The notes under the pieces were generated by a model. It was not told the origin of the DNA. It was given only the letters and a program-made list of their open reading frames with translations, and made no database searches. DNA of 64,000 bases from Azorinus chamasolen (taxonomy: Eukaryota > Mollusca > Bivalvia > Cardiida > Solecurtidae), in the NCBI GenBank assembly GCA_963576725.1, contig OY755243.1, positions 81,951,945 through 82,015,944 of the forward strand, given 5' to 3'. The position numbers were made by a program, and so were the translations under genes. Shown in pieces: positions 21,155-31,654 of the stretch. The first letter of the stretch is position 1, and every line of letters starts with the position of its first letter.

Positions 21155-21610
21155 ATTAATATTCATTAAGTAAAGTGTAAAAGGTTTTGACCCCTTGTAT
21201 AACTATTTACTTGTACTTTCAATTCCGCATAAGCTTCCAGCGCATTCTGTAAACATATACATAGTATGTCAATACCATGCCCGGAAAAGCTATTTATTTC
21301 ATAAAAACACGAATGTCAGATGCTTAAAACCAGACATATGGCTTATATATATAGTTTTCATCATCGTCACGAATAGAATTAACATAACAAATCAACATAT
21401 TGTTAATATAGTGAAGAATAAAAACATTCTAAACAGGTAAATGGGTGAAAGGCACAATGCTGTAAGCTGCTTTTGTTCTTCATTTAGTACCAACTGATAT
21501 ATACAATGTGTGCTCCTTCAAAGAGAAACCAATGCATAATAACCCCACTATACTCTTGTGTTCCCATAAATGCGACATAGGCTAAACGTGTATACCAAGA
21601 ATCAGAGCTA
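21155..21610. other. No gene seen
   Basis: Starts with a scrap of B right end (AATATTCATTAAGTAAAG). The remainder is unassigned. Confidence 0.35.
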
Positions 21611-21776
21611 CAGATGACGGTGCGTACTCAAATATTTCTCCACCCAACCCTATGCTGTGACCACTCTTTAGAATCGTCTCTTCAAGACGATTCTAAAGAG
21701 TGGTCATAACATAGGGTTTGGTGGAGAAATAAATAAGTTATATCTGAAAATATTTTAATTCATGCATCTTATCTGG
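21611..21776. mobile_element. E-type hairpin MITE
   Basis: CAGATGACGGTGCG to GCATCTTATCTGG. Long hairpin 21634-21730: TTTCTCCACCCAACCCTATG...CATAGGGTTTGGTGGAGAAA around CGTCTCTTCAAGACG. Confidence 0.85.
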
Positions 21777-21933
21777 AGCATTGCAGATCCTAAAAGGAGC
21801 TATCTGATCATGGTCTACACACTTTGCAGAACCAATCAACATCAATGGTTTATACCATCAACTATTATTTGCGATGCCTCCTGAACAATTCAAAATGGTT
21901 GAGTGTACTGTAAACCATGTGGTACTAGATGAA

Positions 21934-22931
21934 TTAACCATTTCCTCCATGAATATTCATGCAAGAAGTACTGACGTCATCAATATAAATTATATCCATT
22001 TGTTATAATAACACATGGACACAAGACGTTTTGGCCTTGACAGAAACTGTAGGCTCGTATCTATACTATATAATTATATAATAAACTGTAGACTCGTATC
22101 TATACTATATAATTATATAATAAACTGTAGGCTCGTATCTATAGTATATAATTATATAATAAACTGTAGACTCGTATCTATACTATATAATTATATAATA
22201 AACTGTAGGCTCGTATCTATACTATATAATTATATAATAAACTGTAGACTCGTATCTATACTATATAATTATATAATAAACTGTAGACTCGTATCTATAC
22301 TATATAATTATATAATAAACTGTAGACTCGTATCTATACTATATAATTATATAATAAACTGTATGCTCGTATCTATACTGTATAATTATATAATAAACTG
22401 TAGGCTCGTATCTATACTATATAATTATATAATAAACTGTAGACTCGTATCTATACTATATAATTATATAATAAACTGTAGGCTCGTATCTATACTATAT
22501 AATTATATAATAAACTGTAGACTCGTATCTATACTATATAATTATATAATAAACTGTAGACTCGTATCTATACTATATAATTATATAATAAACTGTATGC
22601 TCGTATCTATACTATATAATTATATAATAAACTGTAGGCTCGTATCTATACTATATAATTATATAATAAACTGTAGACTCGTATCTATACTATATAATTA
22701 TATAATAAACTGTAGACTCGTATCTATACTATATAATTATATAATAAACTGTAGGCTCGTATCTATACTATATAATTATATAATAAACTGTAGACTCGTA
22801 TCTATACTATATAATTATATAATAAGCAAACAGAGCAGGTTCTGATCAGATGGCTCCTATAGGATCCGTCTGATCTGGGTCTCCTCTGTTTGCAAAGGCT
22901 TGAAAGGCGTATTTATGGAGTAAAAGTTTAA
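21934..22931 (-). mobile_element. B1 TTAA MITE carrying a 20-copy minisatellite
   Basis: TTAACCATTTCCTCCATGAA start, TGACGTCA at 21972-21979, ATAACACATGGACAC, then the array. It is followed by the hairpin GCAAACAGAGCAGG...CTCCTCTGTTTGC and GGAGTAAAAGTTTAA. About 1 kb long, against roughly 230 bp for a normal B1; the excess is the array. Its end lies 19 bp from the SCYL2 splice donor. Confidence 0.93.
22044..22823. repeat. 39-bp minisatellite, 20 copies
   Basis: The unit AAACTGTAGRCTCGTATCTA plus CTATATAATTATATAAT repeats every 39 bp. Each unit includes the 14-bp palindrome TATATAATTATATA. Because 39 is divisible by 3, one frame stays open for 276 codons (22015-22845); that is a by-product of the repeat, not a gene. 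Units differ mainly at one position (GTAGACTC/GTAGGCTC/GTATGCTC). Confidence 0.97.
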
Positions 22932-22950
22932 GTGACAAAATATTACTCAC

Positions 22951-23050
22951 CTTTATACTTAGAGGGATAGGTACAGGCATACGGTCATAGTTGCCTAGAT
23001 AGTTGGCGAGGCTTGCTGCAACCGGCTCTGTCGCGAATGCTAGACTGTTG
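22951..23050 (-). CDS. SCYL2: Internal exon of SCYL2 (SCY1-like pseudokinase 2)
   Basis: The minus-strand exon encodes 33 complete codons, NSLAFATEPVAASLANYLGN followed by YDRMPVPIPLSIK, plus one leading base that completes an upstream codon. I recall human SCYL2 as having LAFCTEPVFASLANVLGN in the same place; roughly 20 of 33 residues agree. The acceptor is a T-rich stretch ending TATATTTCAG; the donor is AAG|GTGAGT, a near-consensus site. Phases are 2 in and 0 out. The segment spans the hinge of the kinase-like domain (TEPV) and the following helix. SCYL2 is a catalytically inactive kinase-like protein of clathrin-coated vesicles that binds AP2 and clathrin and acts in endosomal/TGN sorting. 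No other SCYL2 exon was found in the window, so flanking introns would be large (at least about 23 kb and 41 kb) unless exons were missed. It could alternatively be a duplicated gene fragment. Confidence 0.82.
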
Positions 23051-23119
23051 CTGAAATATACAGAAAACGATGACATTACAACAATGTATCAGCCAGAACA
23101 GTGTACCCGTATGTTCCAT

Positions 23120-23215
23120 CCTAGCCTGCTATGCGCTCGGTTTGTAAAATCAAACTCAGAACGTGAAACAGTTTAGAACTCATCAGAATCACACCTGTTT
23201 GCAAAGGTGATTACA
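23120..23215. mobile_element. Degenerate C2
   Basis: CTAGCCTGCTATGCGC left block and AACAGTTTAGAACTCATCAGAATC...CTGTTTGCAAAGG. Hairpin decayed. Confidence 0.45.
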
Positions 23216-23820
23216 GACTCATTCATAAAAGTAGGTTTAAAGTTCTGCAAATAGTGACGATATAAACTAGCACCTGCCATGAACAATTTGAGTTGATTTA
23301 GAGTCTCCCTTAATTATAAAAAAAATATAACAAATGTGTATGTGATGACGATGTTCAAATAGTGATAGTGACATTTGTCTGCGCAAATCCTTATATCTTT
23401 AACTCTATTTAAATTATATTTATGGACAGACAGAATAAATAGACTGTGTTGAGGATCTGCCAATCACTGTTAGGTTCCACTGAGTAATTCGCTATTTACT
23501 ATTCGGACAGCAAACCATTTAATGCGAACTGGCAGCTAGCATCACGTTGCCAATTTACCATGGTGATCAAGCAACTCTTTAATGTAAAAAGCGTGTAATG
23601 ATTAGTTGTTGATGCAGATCTATCGATCAATTACGTGTTTGGATGGCATAAAGTTTCGCTATTACAAACGGCAGACAGTGAAAGCGATGAAAAAGGTAAA
23701 CAGATACATCGTGATATCTGAACCTATATCTAGCAATAGCCATTATAGGTATCAGTTATTTGTAAAGAATGTTGGGAGACCTGTGAAGAGTGCTAGGAGA
23801 CCTTTTATAACACAAGTCAG
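23216..23820. other. Unassigned intronic-looking DNA
   Basis: No repeat family identified. The plus-strand 78-codon frame at 23606-23842 shows no known motif. Confidence 0.35.
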
Positions 23821-24830
23821 CAGGCAGTGTTATTGTTGTTAGCAAAGGGTTTATTTAATTGTATTATTGGTTATAAATTGTAGCAGCCACCATTGGCATA
23901 GTAAGAAATAAATAGGAAACAGTGTTATAAAATAAAAGTTAAAGTAGTAGTATAAATTGCTATGATAATGCCAAGCAGTAAATGATGCTGTCGTAATAAA
24001 CTGTACTACGGAATGGTATTTAAAGTAGTACACAATGTCATGCCAATATCATGCTATATCATGCTATCGTAATCAATTGTAGGACGGAATCTTAAGGAAA
24101 GTAGTATACAATGTCATGCTAACATAATGTAAATATTGCTACGCTAATATAAGGTAGCAAATATCTATCGTAATAGAGTGTAGCGCACATTGCTACTGTT
24201 ATTAAAACAAGAGCAACATGGTATATTTGAAACGAATGGTAGTACAGTAAACACCATCTAAACCGGACGCTCAACTTAGCATAAATATCGGTATTGGAAA
24301 CAGGTGACAGCTTAATGCAAGGTGAAAGTCATACAGAAAGCTCATTTAGGAGCTTTCTGCATGACTTTAACCCTGCATTAAGCAAGCCACCTGACTAAAA
24401 ATATATAAATTCTTCTTTACTAGAATTCCAGGTTAGAGGGTTTTACTGTATAGTCTTACTGTATGTAGCAAACAATGTTATTAAATAAGAGGAAGTCAGC
24501 ATCGTAAATGCAATAAGATGTGTGATTATGTGATAATGCGAAAATGTTATTGTAATGAAAGGTTTCAACCAAGTGGCATTCATTGTAATAAACACAGTTT
24601 GCAATGTTATGGTAGTGGATGTAAGGATGTAGTACAGCTATAATTTAGCAAGACTATTTAACAGTGTTATTGTAGTACAAGATAGCATATGGTGTTATCG
24701 TTATACACTACTGCAATGAAGGGTAACAAATAGAGCTATTATATTTTGCTATTTTAATATTGTTGTAAAATGCGATACTGTATAACGGTAATGATAGCTA
24801 TACAGAAAACAATCTACTGTCGAAGTTTTA
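23821..24830. repeat. Old degenerate tandem repeat, split by a D1 insertion
   Basis: Loose repetition of blocks such as GTAGCAAATRTTATCGTAAT and AATGTCATGCTA over 23821-24242 and again 24451-24830. Unit length is not fixed. The D1 at 24245-24448 lies inside it. Confidence 0.5.
24245..24448 (+). mobile_element. D1 TA-type MITE
   Basis: CAGTAAACACCATCTAAACC to GGTTAGAGGGTTTTACTG, TA at both flanks. Hairpin GACAGCTTAATGCAAGG...CCCTGCATTAAGC around AGCTCATTTAGGAGCT. Confidence 0.93.
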
Positions 24831-24835
24831 GTAAT

Positions 24836-24930
24836 AAGGCAAGTTGCTGTTTTATGCAGGGTGGAATCCGTGGAGAAAGCTTCTAGAGGAGCTTTTTGCA
24901 TAACATTAACTTTTTTTCATGGGCTTACTG
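24836..24930. mobile_element. D fragment
   Basis: CAAGTTGCTGTTTTATGCAGGG...AGCTTCTAGAGGAGCTTTTTGC core then GGGCTTACTG-TA. Left end missing. Confidence 0.5.
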
Positions 24931-25283
24931 TATTTTAATTCATCTATACGATATGCGACAAATGGCATACGTAGAACTTACGTAGAATATACCCTTATAC
25001 TGTTCTTTCTATTGGCAAAAGTATGAATGTTAAATTAAAGAGAACCTGAACCTGAAGCAGACGTTAATCTTAGCAGACGATATGGAATTTGGCGATGGAA
25101 ATTCTAATGGAGTTAGTCTTCAACTTGTTTGATTTTCAAGAAGCACTATTATACGTACACAACTTCACTAGCGTGTTTTCTCCTCTGCAGATAGACAACT
25201 TAAATCGTTTTGAAATCTTGTTCTTAATTCCCTACGGATATAAATTTAAGTTTAGTTGACGGAAATCCAAGAAAAGTACAACT
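24931..25283. other. No recognisable feature
   Basis: No repeat or coding signal identified. Confidence 0.35.
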
Positions 25284-25500
25284 TTAACCCCTTCCGTGCC
25301 ACAATGACGGGTCTATGATATCACATGCAAACAGTTTGGATCCAGATGAGGCACCGAGTAACTCGGCGTCTCATCAGGATCCAAACTGTTTGTTACTGTT
25401 ACTATGTTTTTGAAACAAAAATGAAGAAAATAAAAAAAATGAAATTTTTTAGCAGACGACAAAGTTAGCAAACGACAGAGTTTGGCAGCGAAAGGGTTAA
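25284..25500 (-). mobile_element. C1 TTAA MITE
   Basis: TTAACCCCTTCCGTGCC to GGCAGCGAAAGGGTTAA. Hairpin GCAAACAGTTTGGATCCAGA...GGATCCAAACTGTTTG is centred on ACCGAGTAACTCGG. Contains AGCAGACGACAAAGTTAGCA, the C1 signature. Its right TTAA is shared with the following B1. Confidence 0.93.
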
Positions 25501-25722
25501 CCTTTTACTCTATAAATACGCATTTGTAAGGTTTTGCAAACAGAGTAGACCAAGACCATATGGCTACATCTATTCAGCGTCTGCTCTGTTTACTTATAAA
25601 TATAACGTAAATCTGATTCTACAGGTTCTGCCATGGCCAAATTATCCTGTGTAAAAACGAATCAATTTAATATTCATGACGTCATTATTTCTTGCATAAA
25701 TATTAATGGAGTAAAGGGTTAA
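25497..25722 (+). mobile_element. B1 TTAA MITE sharing a TTAA with C1
   Basis: TTAACCTTTTACTC to GGAGTAAAGGGTTAA. Hairpin GCAAACAGAGTAGACC...GTCTGCTCTGTTTAC with a diverged centre. A CRE palindrome TGACGTCA is at 25678-25685. Confidence 0.9.
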
Positions 25723-26171
25723 AACATACGACATTTTCCGGTGAAATGCTAACTATCCGGTAATTCATTGCTTTCTGATGTCCGTGCCTGCAGCACTCCT
25801 TCTAAGGAGTGCAAAATGTCTCTTGCTTTTAAATCAGGTTTTATTCCATACAATTTCCAAGTCACAATCAGAAATACAAGCAGTTTCTTTTCCTCTGAAA
25901 CGACGAGTAATTATGGTCCCATCAAGATACAAACAATATGCACGTGTCTTTAGAAATGTGTAACTAGCACGCATAACTATGTTCTAGTTATGGTGTGCCT
26001 TTTTCGGTTTTAATTGAAATCATCGGCCAAATACAAAATTAAGTCATGCTATTCTACACATTCTTTGTTATTGTTACATTGGAAATGGATAAAGTGTCCG
26101 CAATAAGCTTGGAGTGAAACTTCAATTGACTTCAATTGTCAAAGTTGATTTATCTTGTATTCTTTTCAACA
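25723..26171. other. No gene seen
   Basis: Overlapping 61-codon plus-strand frames at 25768-25963 have no recognisable product. A small inverted repeat GCACTCCTTCTAAGGAGTGC sits at 25793-25812. Confidence 0.4.
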
Positions 26172-26285
26172 ACATGGTTACAGTACCAAACAGTTTGGAT
26201 CATGTAGAGACACCGAGTTGCTCGACATCCTATCTGTATCCAAACTGTTTGCATATTTATCCCCTGGCATGCTAACGGTTACATA
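26172..26285. mobile_element. C2 element
   Basis: AAACAGTTTGGATCATGTAGAGACACCGAGTTGCTCG...TCCAAACTGTTTGC hairpin, then CCTGGCATGCTAACGGTTA as mutated right end. Confidence 0.7.
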
Positions 26286-26483
26286 ACAATGAGTTACACG
26301 ATTTATCACTACATTGCGCGTGTTGTTGCATCACCTTTCAGTCGTTTTGAAATGAAATGTCCCAAGGGCAGTGATATAATTGCATGTAAGAGTTGCAGTG
26401 TCAGTACTTAACTCCCGATAAATGTTTCGTATTTCTAATCCGGCTATTCCCCGTGGTGACATGACATGAAGTTTCTCCTAGAA

Positions 26484-26696
26484 TTAACTATTTCGCTGCC
26501 AATGGTGTAGCTGTGATTATCTATGCAAACTGTTTGGACCCAGATAAGACGCTGAGTAACTCGGCGCCTCATCAGGATCCAAACTGATTGTTACTGTTAC
26601 CGTTTTCCTTGAAACAAAAAAAGAAAACTAAAGAAGTGAAAATTATAACAGACGACAAAATTTGCAGACGACAACATTTGTCAGCGAAAGAGTTAA
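26484..26696 (-). mobile_element. C1 TTAA MITE
   Basis: TTAACTATTTCGCTGCCAAT to GTCAGCGAAAGAGTTAA. Hairpin centre GCTGAGTAACTCGGC. Confidence 0.92.
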
Positions 26697-26866
26697 TGTA
26701 CATAATAATAACTCCGTTAGAGTGCTGCCTGGCTTCCAGTATGGGACCTTCAAGATCGTACCACTGAAATTATCCCAAGTTCTCACATGATCGCAACTTC
26801 CAGTTGTCATCGTCGTATGCGAGAACTAACGATAATACGATATGTGTCTCCTGAAATTATCTTTCC

Positions 26867-27112
26867 TTAACCCTTTCCCCCCATACAGACGCATTTTCCA
26901 GCATTTGCAAGCAGAGTAGATCCAGATCAGACAGCTCCTATGGGAGCTGTCTGAAAAGCGTCTGCTCTGTTTGCTTACGGAATTTGATAGATCTGTTTCT
27001 TTAGTTTCTAAAATGGCTACAATATTCCACCTTCCATATTTCACTATAACTATTTTTGTCAATGAATCTTCAGTAGGTATTGGCATTTGGAATCAACATA
27101 GAACTGGGTTAA
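26867..27112 (+). mobile_element. B2 TTAA MITE
   Basis: TTAACCCTTTCCCCCCATAC to CATAGAACTGGGTTAA. Hairpin 26907-26974 centred on CAGCTCCTATGGGAGCTG. B2 body blocks ATTTGATAGATCTGTTTCTT and AAATGGCTACAATATTCCA. Confidence 0.93.
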
Positions 27113-27310
27113 AACGCGCGATAATAATGACAAGGCTAGTAGTAGCGATGGTCGACACTTATCACTTTGGTACTATAGCTCCTCGTACTATTGGTCTTCG
27201 TAAGTAATGATGCTGTTGGTATCATTGGTAAGAAGGGTCCGAAATATCAACCATGCATTGAGAATATATCATATAGAAGCAAACATTCAGACTAATGAAC
27301 GCATACTTTT

Positions 27311-27539
27311 TTAACACTTTCCTCCATAAATACGCCTTTCTACGCCTCTGAAAAGGGCACTTTTTGAAACCATAGTGATAAATAGAGCATTTGCTCCTAA
27401 GGAGAAAATACTCTATTTATCACAATGGTTTCAGAACTACAAAATTCCAAACATTTCCTTTCCTCTAGTTAATGTTCCTTTCCGGTAAATTTATTCAATG
27501 TGGTTGGATCTAAAACTAGCCTATGAGGTAATGGTTTAA
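27311..27539 (+). mobile_element. A-type TTAA MITE
   Basis: TTAACACTTTCCTCC to TGAGGTAATGGTTTAA. Hairpin 27365-27433 with centre GCTCCTAAGGAG and a few mismatches. Confidence 0.92.
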
Positions 27540-27849
27540 ACCTGTACTTCTGAACACCTATTAATGTGGGGAACGAGTGTACTCTATTATTTGTATACAG
27601 TGTAGAGCAATGAATGAACTCATCCAGATGTGTATTTTGAATCATTCCAGTTTTTTATTCCAAGGACTGTTGGAAACAAACAATACAGACACTGATAAAA
27701 TTGCTCCAAGAGGGCAATCTTAATTGGGTCTACACTGTTTCCTTTGGTCCCGTTAAGAAACACAAGGCTTAATACATATACATATATACAACGTAGTTTA
27801 CGGTGTTATTCTGGGAACAAATCAGAAAAGGACAGCCATAACATACACT
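27540..27849. other. No clear feature
   Basis: A B/F-like scrap (AAACAATACAGACACTGAT...GGGTCTACACTGTTT) lies at about 27675-27745. Nothing else assignable. Confidence 0.35.
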
Positions 27850-28063
27850 AACACCATTTCGCGACTATGCAGACATAGTAGACCAAGATAGGGCGGCTGT
27901 GGTTGGAGCTGTCCGATACTCTCATAACGGGATTATATATATATTATTCTACAGTTTATACCAGGGCCAGAACTACTTCTGCGCATATACCATTATAAAC
28001 ATGAAGCTAATTGATATTCATACACACGTTATTTCTTACATGAATATTCATGAGGTAAAAGTT
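27850..28063 (+). mobile_element. Degenerate B1
   Basis: CAGACATAGTAGACC hairpin remnant, ATTCTACAGTTT, ATACCATTATAAACATGAAGC, ACATGAATATTCATGAGGTA. Ends mutated. Confidence 0.6.
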
Positions 28064-28184
28064 AGAATTTTTGTTAAATATTGTGTGACTTGCAATTTCA
28101 TATACAAAATAATGTTGTCTATTTCAAAACCAAACATTGATGTAGGATTATAATTGGAAGTGTACCTTCCAGATATCAGAGCAA

Positions 28185-28360
28185 CAGATAGCCGCGTACT
28201 CAAATACTAAAACCGTCTCTTGTCCACCAAACTCTATGTGACTACCACTCTTTAGAATCGTCTCGAAAAGACGATTCTAAATAGTGGTCACACCATAGGG
28301 TTTGGTGAAGAAATGAAGAAGTTCTTCTTGAAGATGCTATAATTTACACATCTTATCTGG
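28185..28360. mobile_element. E-type hairpin MITE
   Basis: CAGATAGCCGCGTACTCAAA to ACACATCTTATCTGG. Hairpin arms ACTCTTTAGAATCGTCTC / AGACGATTCTAAATAGTGG around CGAA. Confidence 0.85.
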
Positions 28361-28597
28361 ACCTCTGAGAAATGTTTATGATTTAAAAGTGAGAATACAT
28401 CTATCAAAGGCTGCCATTATTCACACAATACACGTAGTCTGCAAATTTGGTTGTCTGTTTTAATTTTAAAACTGATGTTTGTTTTTGAATTTCTTTTAAA
28501 ACACCGATTGAGCGTTGAATCTACAGACAACGGGACTCCTACTAATAGTGTTCCTACAAAATATGTATCTTAAATAAAACTTTAATTAGAACTAGTA
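28361..28597. other. No recognisable feature
   Basis: AT-rich unique sequence. Confidence 0.3.
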
Positions 28598-28795
28598 CAG
28601 TAAAACCACTCTAAACCGGAATTCTAGCAGAGAAGAGGAGAATTAAGATACTTTTAGGTAAGCGCCTGTTTAATGCAGGATAAAAGTCATGCTAAAAGCT
28701 CCTAGTATGCCTTTCATCCAGCATTAAGCTGCCACCTGTCTCCAAACAGCGATACTTATACTAAATTTAACGTCTGGTTTAGAGGGGGTCTACTG
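28598..28795 (-). mobile_element. D1 TA-type MITE
   Basis: CAGTAAAACCACTCTAAACC to GGTTTAGAGGGGGTCTACTG, TA on both sides. The hairpin apex is partly deleted (AAAGCTCCTAGTATGCC). Confidence 0.93.
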
Positions 28796-29031
28796 TATAG
28801 AAAAAACGTGCAGACATTGGTGAGAAACACTCCGACTAAAAGAGCCATCTGTTTTGGATCTACATGGTTTGTCTGTGTCACATTTCTATGATTGTGGGAG
28901 GAATATAACCCTGCTGATCTGAATGTAATGTATCTTTTTGTAGTACAGAAGTGGGAAGCAATGATTGTCATAGATACTGTTTTTTGGCTCGATTTAGTAG
29001 AAAATCAGATACTACAGATGAACACTTCATT

Positions 29032-29259
29032 TGACCCATGTGTTCCCACGATCCCATATATTGGACGTAGGCAAACAGTGTAGACTCTGATCAGACGTCG
29101 CATCATGCGACGTCTGATCAAAGTCTACACTGTTTGCTGATATGAATTTCAATATAAAACAAAACGAAATTGAAAATTTAGGACAGGCACCCCTTAGATA
29201 AAAAATGGACAAATCCAATATATAAACATGGAAGAATCCACTGGGAGCAAATGGGTTAA
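29032..29259 (+). mobile_element. B-like TTAA MITE with a different hairpin (B4)
   Basis: Left TTGACCCATGTGTTCCCA and right TGGGAGCAAATGGGTTAA form the inverted ends. Hairpin 29071-29137 (GCAAACAGTGTAGACTC...GTCTACACTGTTTGC) has one mismatched pair. The centre is GTCGCATCATGCGAC rather than GCTCCTATAGGAGC. Confidence 0.88.
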
Positions 29260-29746
29260 AGAGGAAGTCCCTACAACGAACGCATATTTTCAATAATATC
29301 ATAAAACTTGGTATTTGTTATGCTCAATCATTCTTATGAAGATCGTCAACTTGAACTTATATCAAAAAATGCCCCTGTGATACAAAATAAACCTATTCAT
29401 CAATATCTATAATTTTTGTTCTACAACAAAGTATTATCGGCCGTTTCCGTTCAATTTTTCCGCGTTTTGCCGATGATAACCCGATCCCTCCATTGTTTAC
29501 GTAACAGCCTTTCTGGGAAGTGGTCGGAGAGACTCGGAAAGCGCGAACAGATACGAAACTAAAACCCAACCCGAATAAAACTGAAACATCGGGTAAAAAA
29601 TCGGGATCGTCGATATCAAATACGTGGATGTTCTGCCATTTTCAACGTTTATTTGATAGCTTTTCTTGCGATATACTACTTTCGAGCATATAAACAAATG
29701 AGTTTTATATATTTTAGGTATTTTTAAAACGCGTCGAACTTCCCCT
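29260..29746. other. No recognisable feature
   Basis: A less AT-rich patch at about 29440-29620 contains no frame with a known domain. Confidence 0.4.
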
Positions 29747-29917
29747 TTAACCCTTTAGAGACGCATTTACACGCCTTAACAAACAGAGTAGACACAGATC
29801 AAGGTCTGTTCTGTTTGCTTATTGAATTATATAGATGTTCGTTATGGACAAACATTCTGTTCGAGTATGTATGAAGTGATATATTCTTGAAAAAATGTTC
29901 ATGATCTAAAGTGTTAA
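29747..29917 (+). mobile_element. B MITE with deleted hairpin centre
   Basis: TTAACCCTTTAGAGACGC to CTAAAGTGTTAA. CAAACAGAGTAGACACAGATCAAGGTCTGTTC: the inner CGGCTCC...GGAGCCG part is gone. Confidence 0.75.
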
Positions 29918-30428
29918 CAAAATAAGCAGAACGCATGTTGGTAGAGTTTAAGATTCCAACTGCCATCATGTCGTGTTAATCACCATTTTAAATTTCATTG
30001 CACGGAGGAGAAAGGAAACGGTTACCATAATTCCAAATTAGAATTTCACTTCAAAGGAATGTCAATGGTATTAGGCAAAAGAAATCGCTTACAATCTGTA
30101 GCGTAATTGGAACAAAAGCAATAAGGTTTGCAGTAACTGACGGTCGTAAAGGTAGAAATAAGATTTTAAAAAGAACCACTAATTGTAAAGAGTTTTTATT
30201 ATTGATTTCCCTCTTATAAAATTTTCCTCGCAAACTATTTGAAAACGTTTTCAACAGAGGGTTTTAAATAGAAGTCATCCTGATGTATAGCCTGTAATGA
30301 GAGTATGAGAGAGTATATTTGCTTTCTGACCTTATTAATAGTGAGGCATTTGAAATCCTGATTGAATGTCTAGTTTTTCAGCAGATCGCCTACGAGCAAT
30401 CAGTTTCACCTCTCCTCTGATTGAAAAA
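29918..30428. other. No recognisable feature
   Basis: A minus-strand 67-codon frame (30051-30254) is hydrophobic but matches nothing I know. Confidence 0.4.
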
Positions 30429-30657
30429 TTAACCCATTCCCTCATATTGACGACTTTTGACGACTCTGTAAGAGTCACTTTGTGAAACCATTGTGATAAA
30501 TAGAGCATTTGCTCCTATAGGAGCAAATGCTCTATTTATCACAATGGTTTCAAACAACACAATTCTAAAGTTTTCCTTTTCTCTAGTTAATGCTCCTTTT
30601 CAGTAGATTTATTCAAAGCGTTTGTATAAAAAAATAGCCTATGAGGTAATGGGTTAA
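30429..30657 (+). mobile_element. A-type TTAA MITE, best-preserved copy
   Basis: TTAACCCATTCCCTCATA and TATGAGGTAATGGGTTAA are the reference ends. Hairpin 30483-30552 is a perfect 70-bp palindrome with no spacer, centre GCTCCTATAGGAGC (30511-30524). Body: CCTTTTCTCTAGTTAATGCTCC. Confidence 0.97.
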
Positions 30658-31041
30658 TCCTTTGAAAGCTGCATATTCATCGTGGAATAGCTCACCAGTA
30701 TTTATATAGTTTGTTCAGCACCAAAGGGTATACTTTGCAAATGGACTTTGAATGACCTAGTTTAGGAAGTGTATGATCTGAATCTACATAGTTTACAAAT
30801 ACCAGTACACTCGTCTCCGGCAGTCAAACAGGTAAATGTTTTGGGGTTCTAGCTGTATTGTAACTATTTAGCTAGCAAACATAAACCCGATAATATAACA
30901 TAGCAGCGGAATTGACGTCGACTTCACTTACGCGGTAAGATTAACGTGCAGGGTGACGTAAATGTACATAACGTGCAGACATCTTAACTGATGCCCTTTT
31001 GTAACTTTTTAAGTTAAATTTTACTTGAATGCATGTCTTAT
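30658..31041. other. No recognisable feature
   Basis: A weak C-like block near 30770-30830 cannot be delimited. Confidence 0.3.
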
Positions 31042-31266
31042 TTAAACCTTTACTCCATAAATACTCCTTTGCAAACAGAGTAGACTCAGATCATCAGACG
31101 GCTCTTATATCTTCTCTGTTTGTTTATGGAATACTTTTAGATATGATTCTACAGTTTCCGCCATGTCCAAAACTTCCTGTGTAAACATGTGTCATTATAA
31201 AAAATAAACTAATTAATATTCACGATGTCAATATTTCTTACATGAATATTTATGGAGTAAAGTATA
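31042..31266 (+). mobile_element. B1 TTAA MITE
   Basis: TTAAACCTTTACTCCATAAA to TTTATGGAGTAAAGTATA; the right TTAA is lost. Hairpin centre shortened to GGCTCTTATATC. Confidence 0.85.
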
Positions 31267-31348
31267 CATCGACCATAAAGAGACAACTGGTGCTATAATG
31301 GCACCATGCAGGCTATTATCACCAATGGGCACAGCCCATGCATAAATC

Positions 31349-31589
31349 TTAACCCTTTGCTCCATACGGCCATCTTTTGGCACATTCGCAAACACGGTTG
31401 ACCCTTACCAAACAACCCCCGTAGAGGCCGTCTGATCAGGGTCTGCTCTGTTTGCTTATGGTTTGATAAAGATGTATTGCTAGAGTTTCAGCCATGGTAA
31501 AGCTCCAATGTGTATTACAAAACATCCGCTAATTAATATTTATAAATGTGGTGTTTTCTAACATGAATATTCACAGAGTAAATGGTTAA
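31349..31589 (+). mobile_element. B1 TTAA MITE
   Basis: TTAACCCTTTGCTCCATAC to CACAGAGTAAATGGTTAA. Hairpin left arm diverged (CGGTTGACCCTTACCAAAC), right arm intact. Confidence 0.9.
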
Positions 31590-31654
31590 TGGAGCACACA
31601 TATCTTATCTATACAAACGGTGTGTTTTCTTATGACATGTACATGTATTTTGCT

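Noticed and set aside
22015..22845. 276-codon open frame with 13-residue repeats
   Set aside because: It is the 39-bp minisatellite read in frame; 39 is a multiple of 3, so the frame stays open automatically. It ends in a MITE hairpin.
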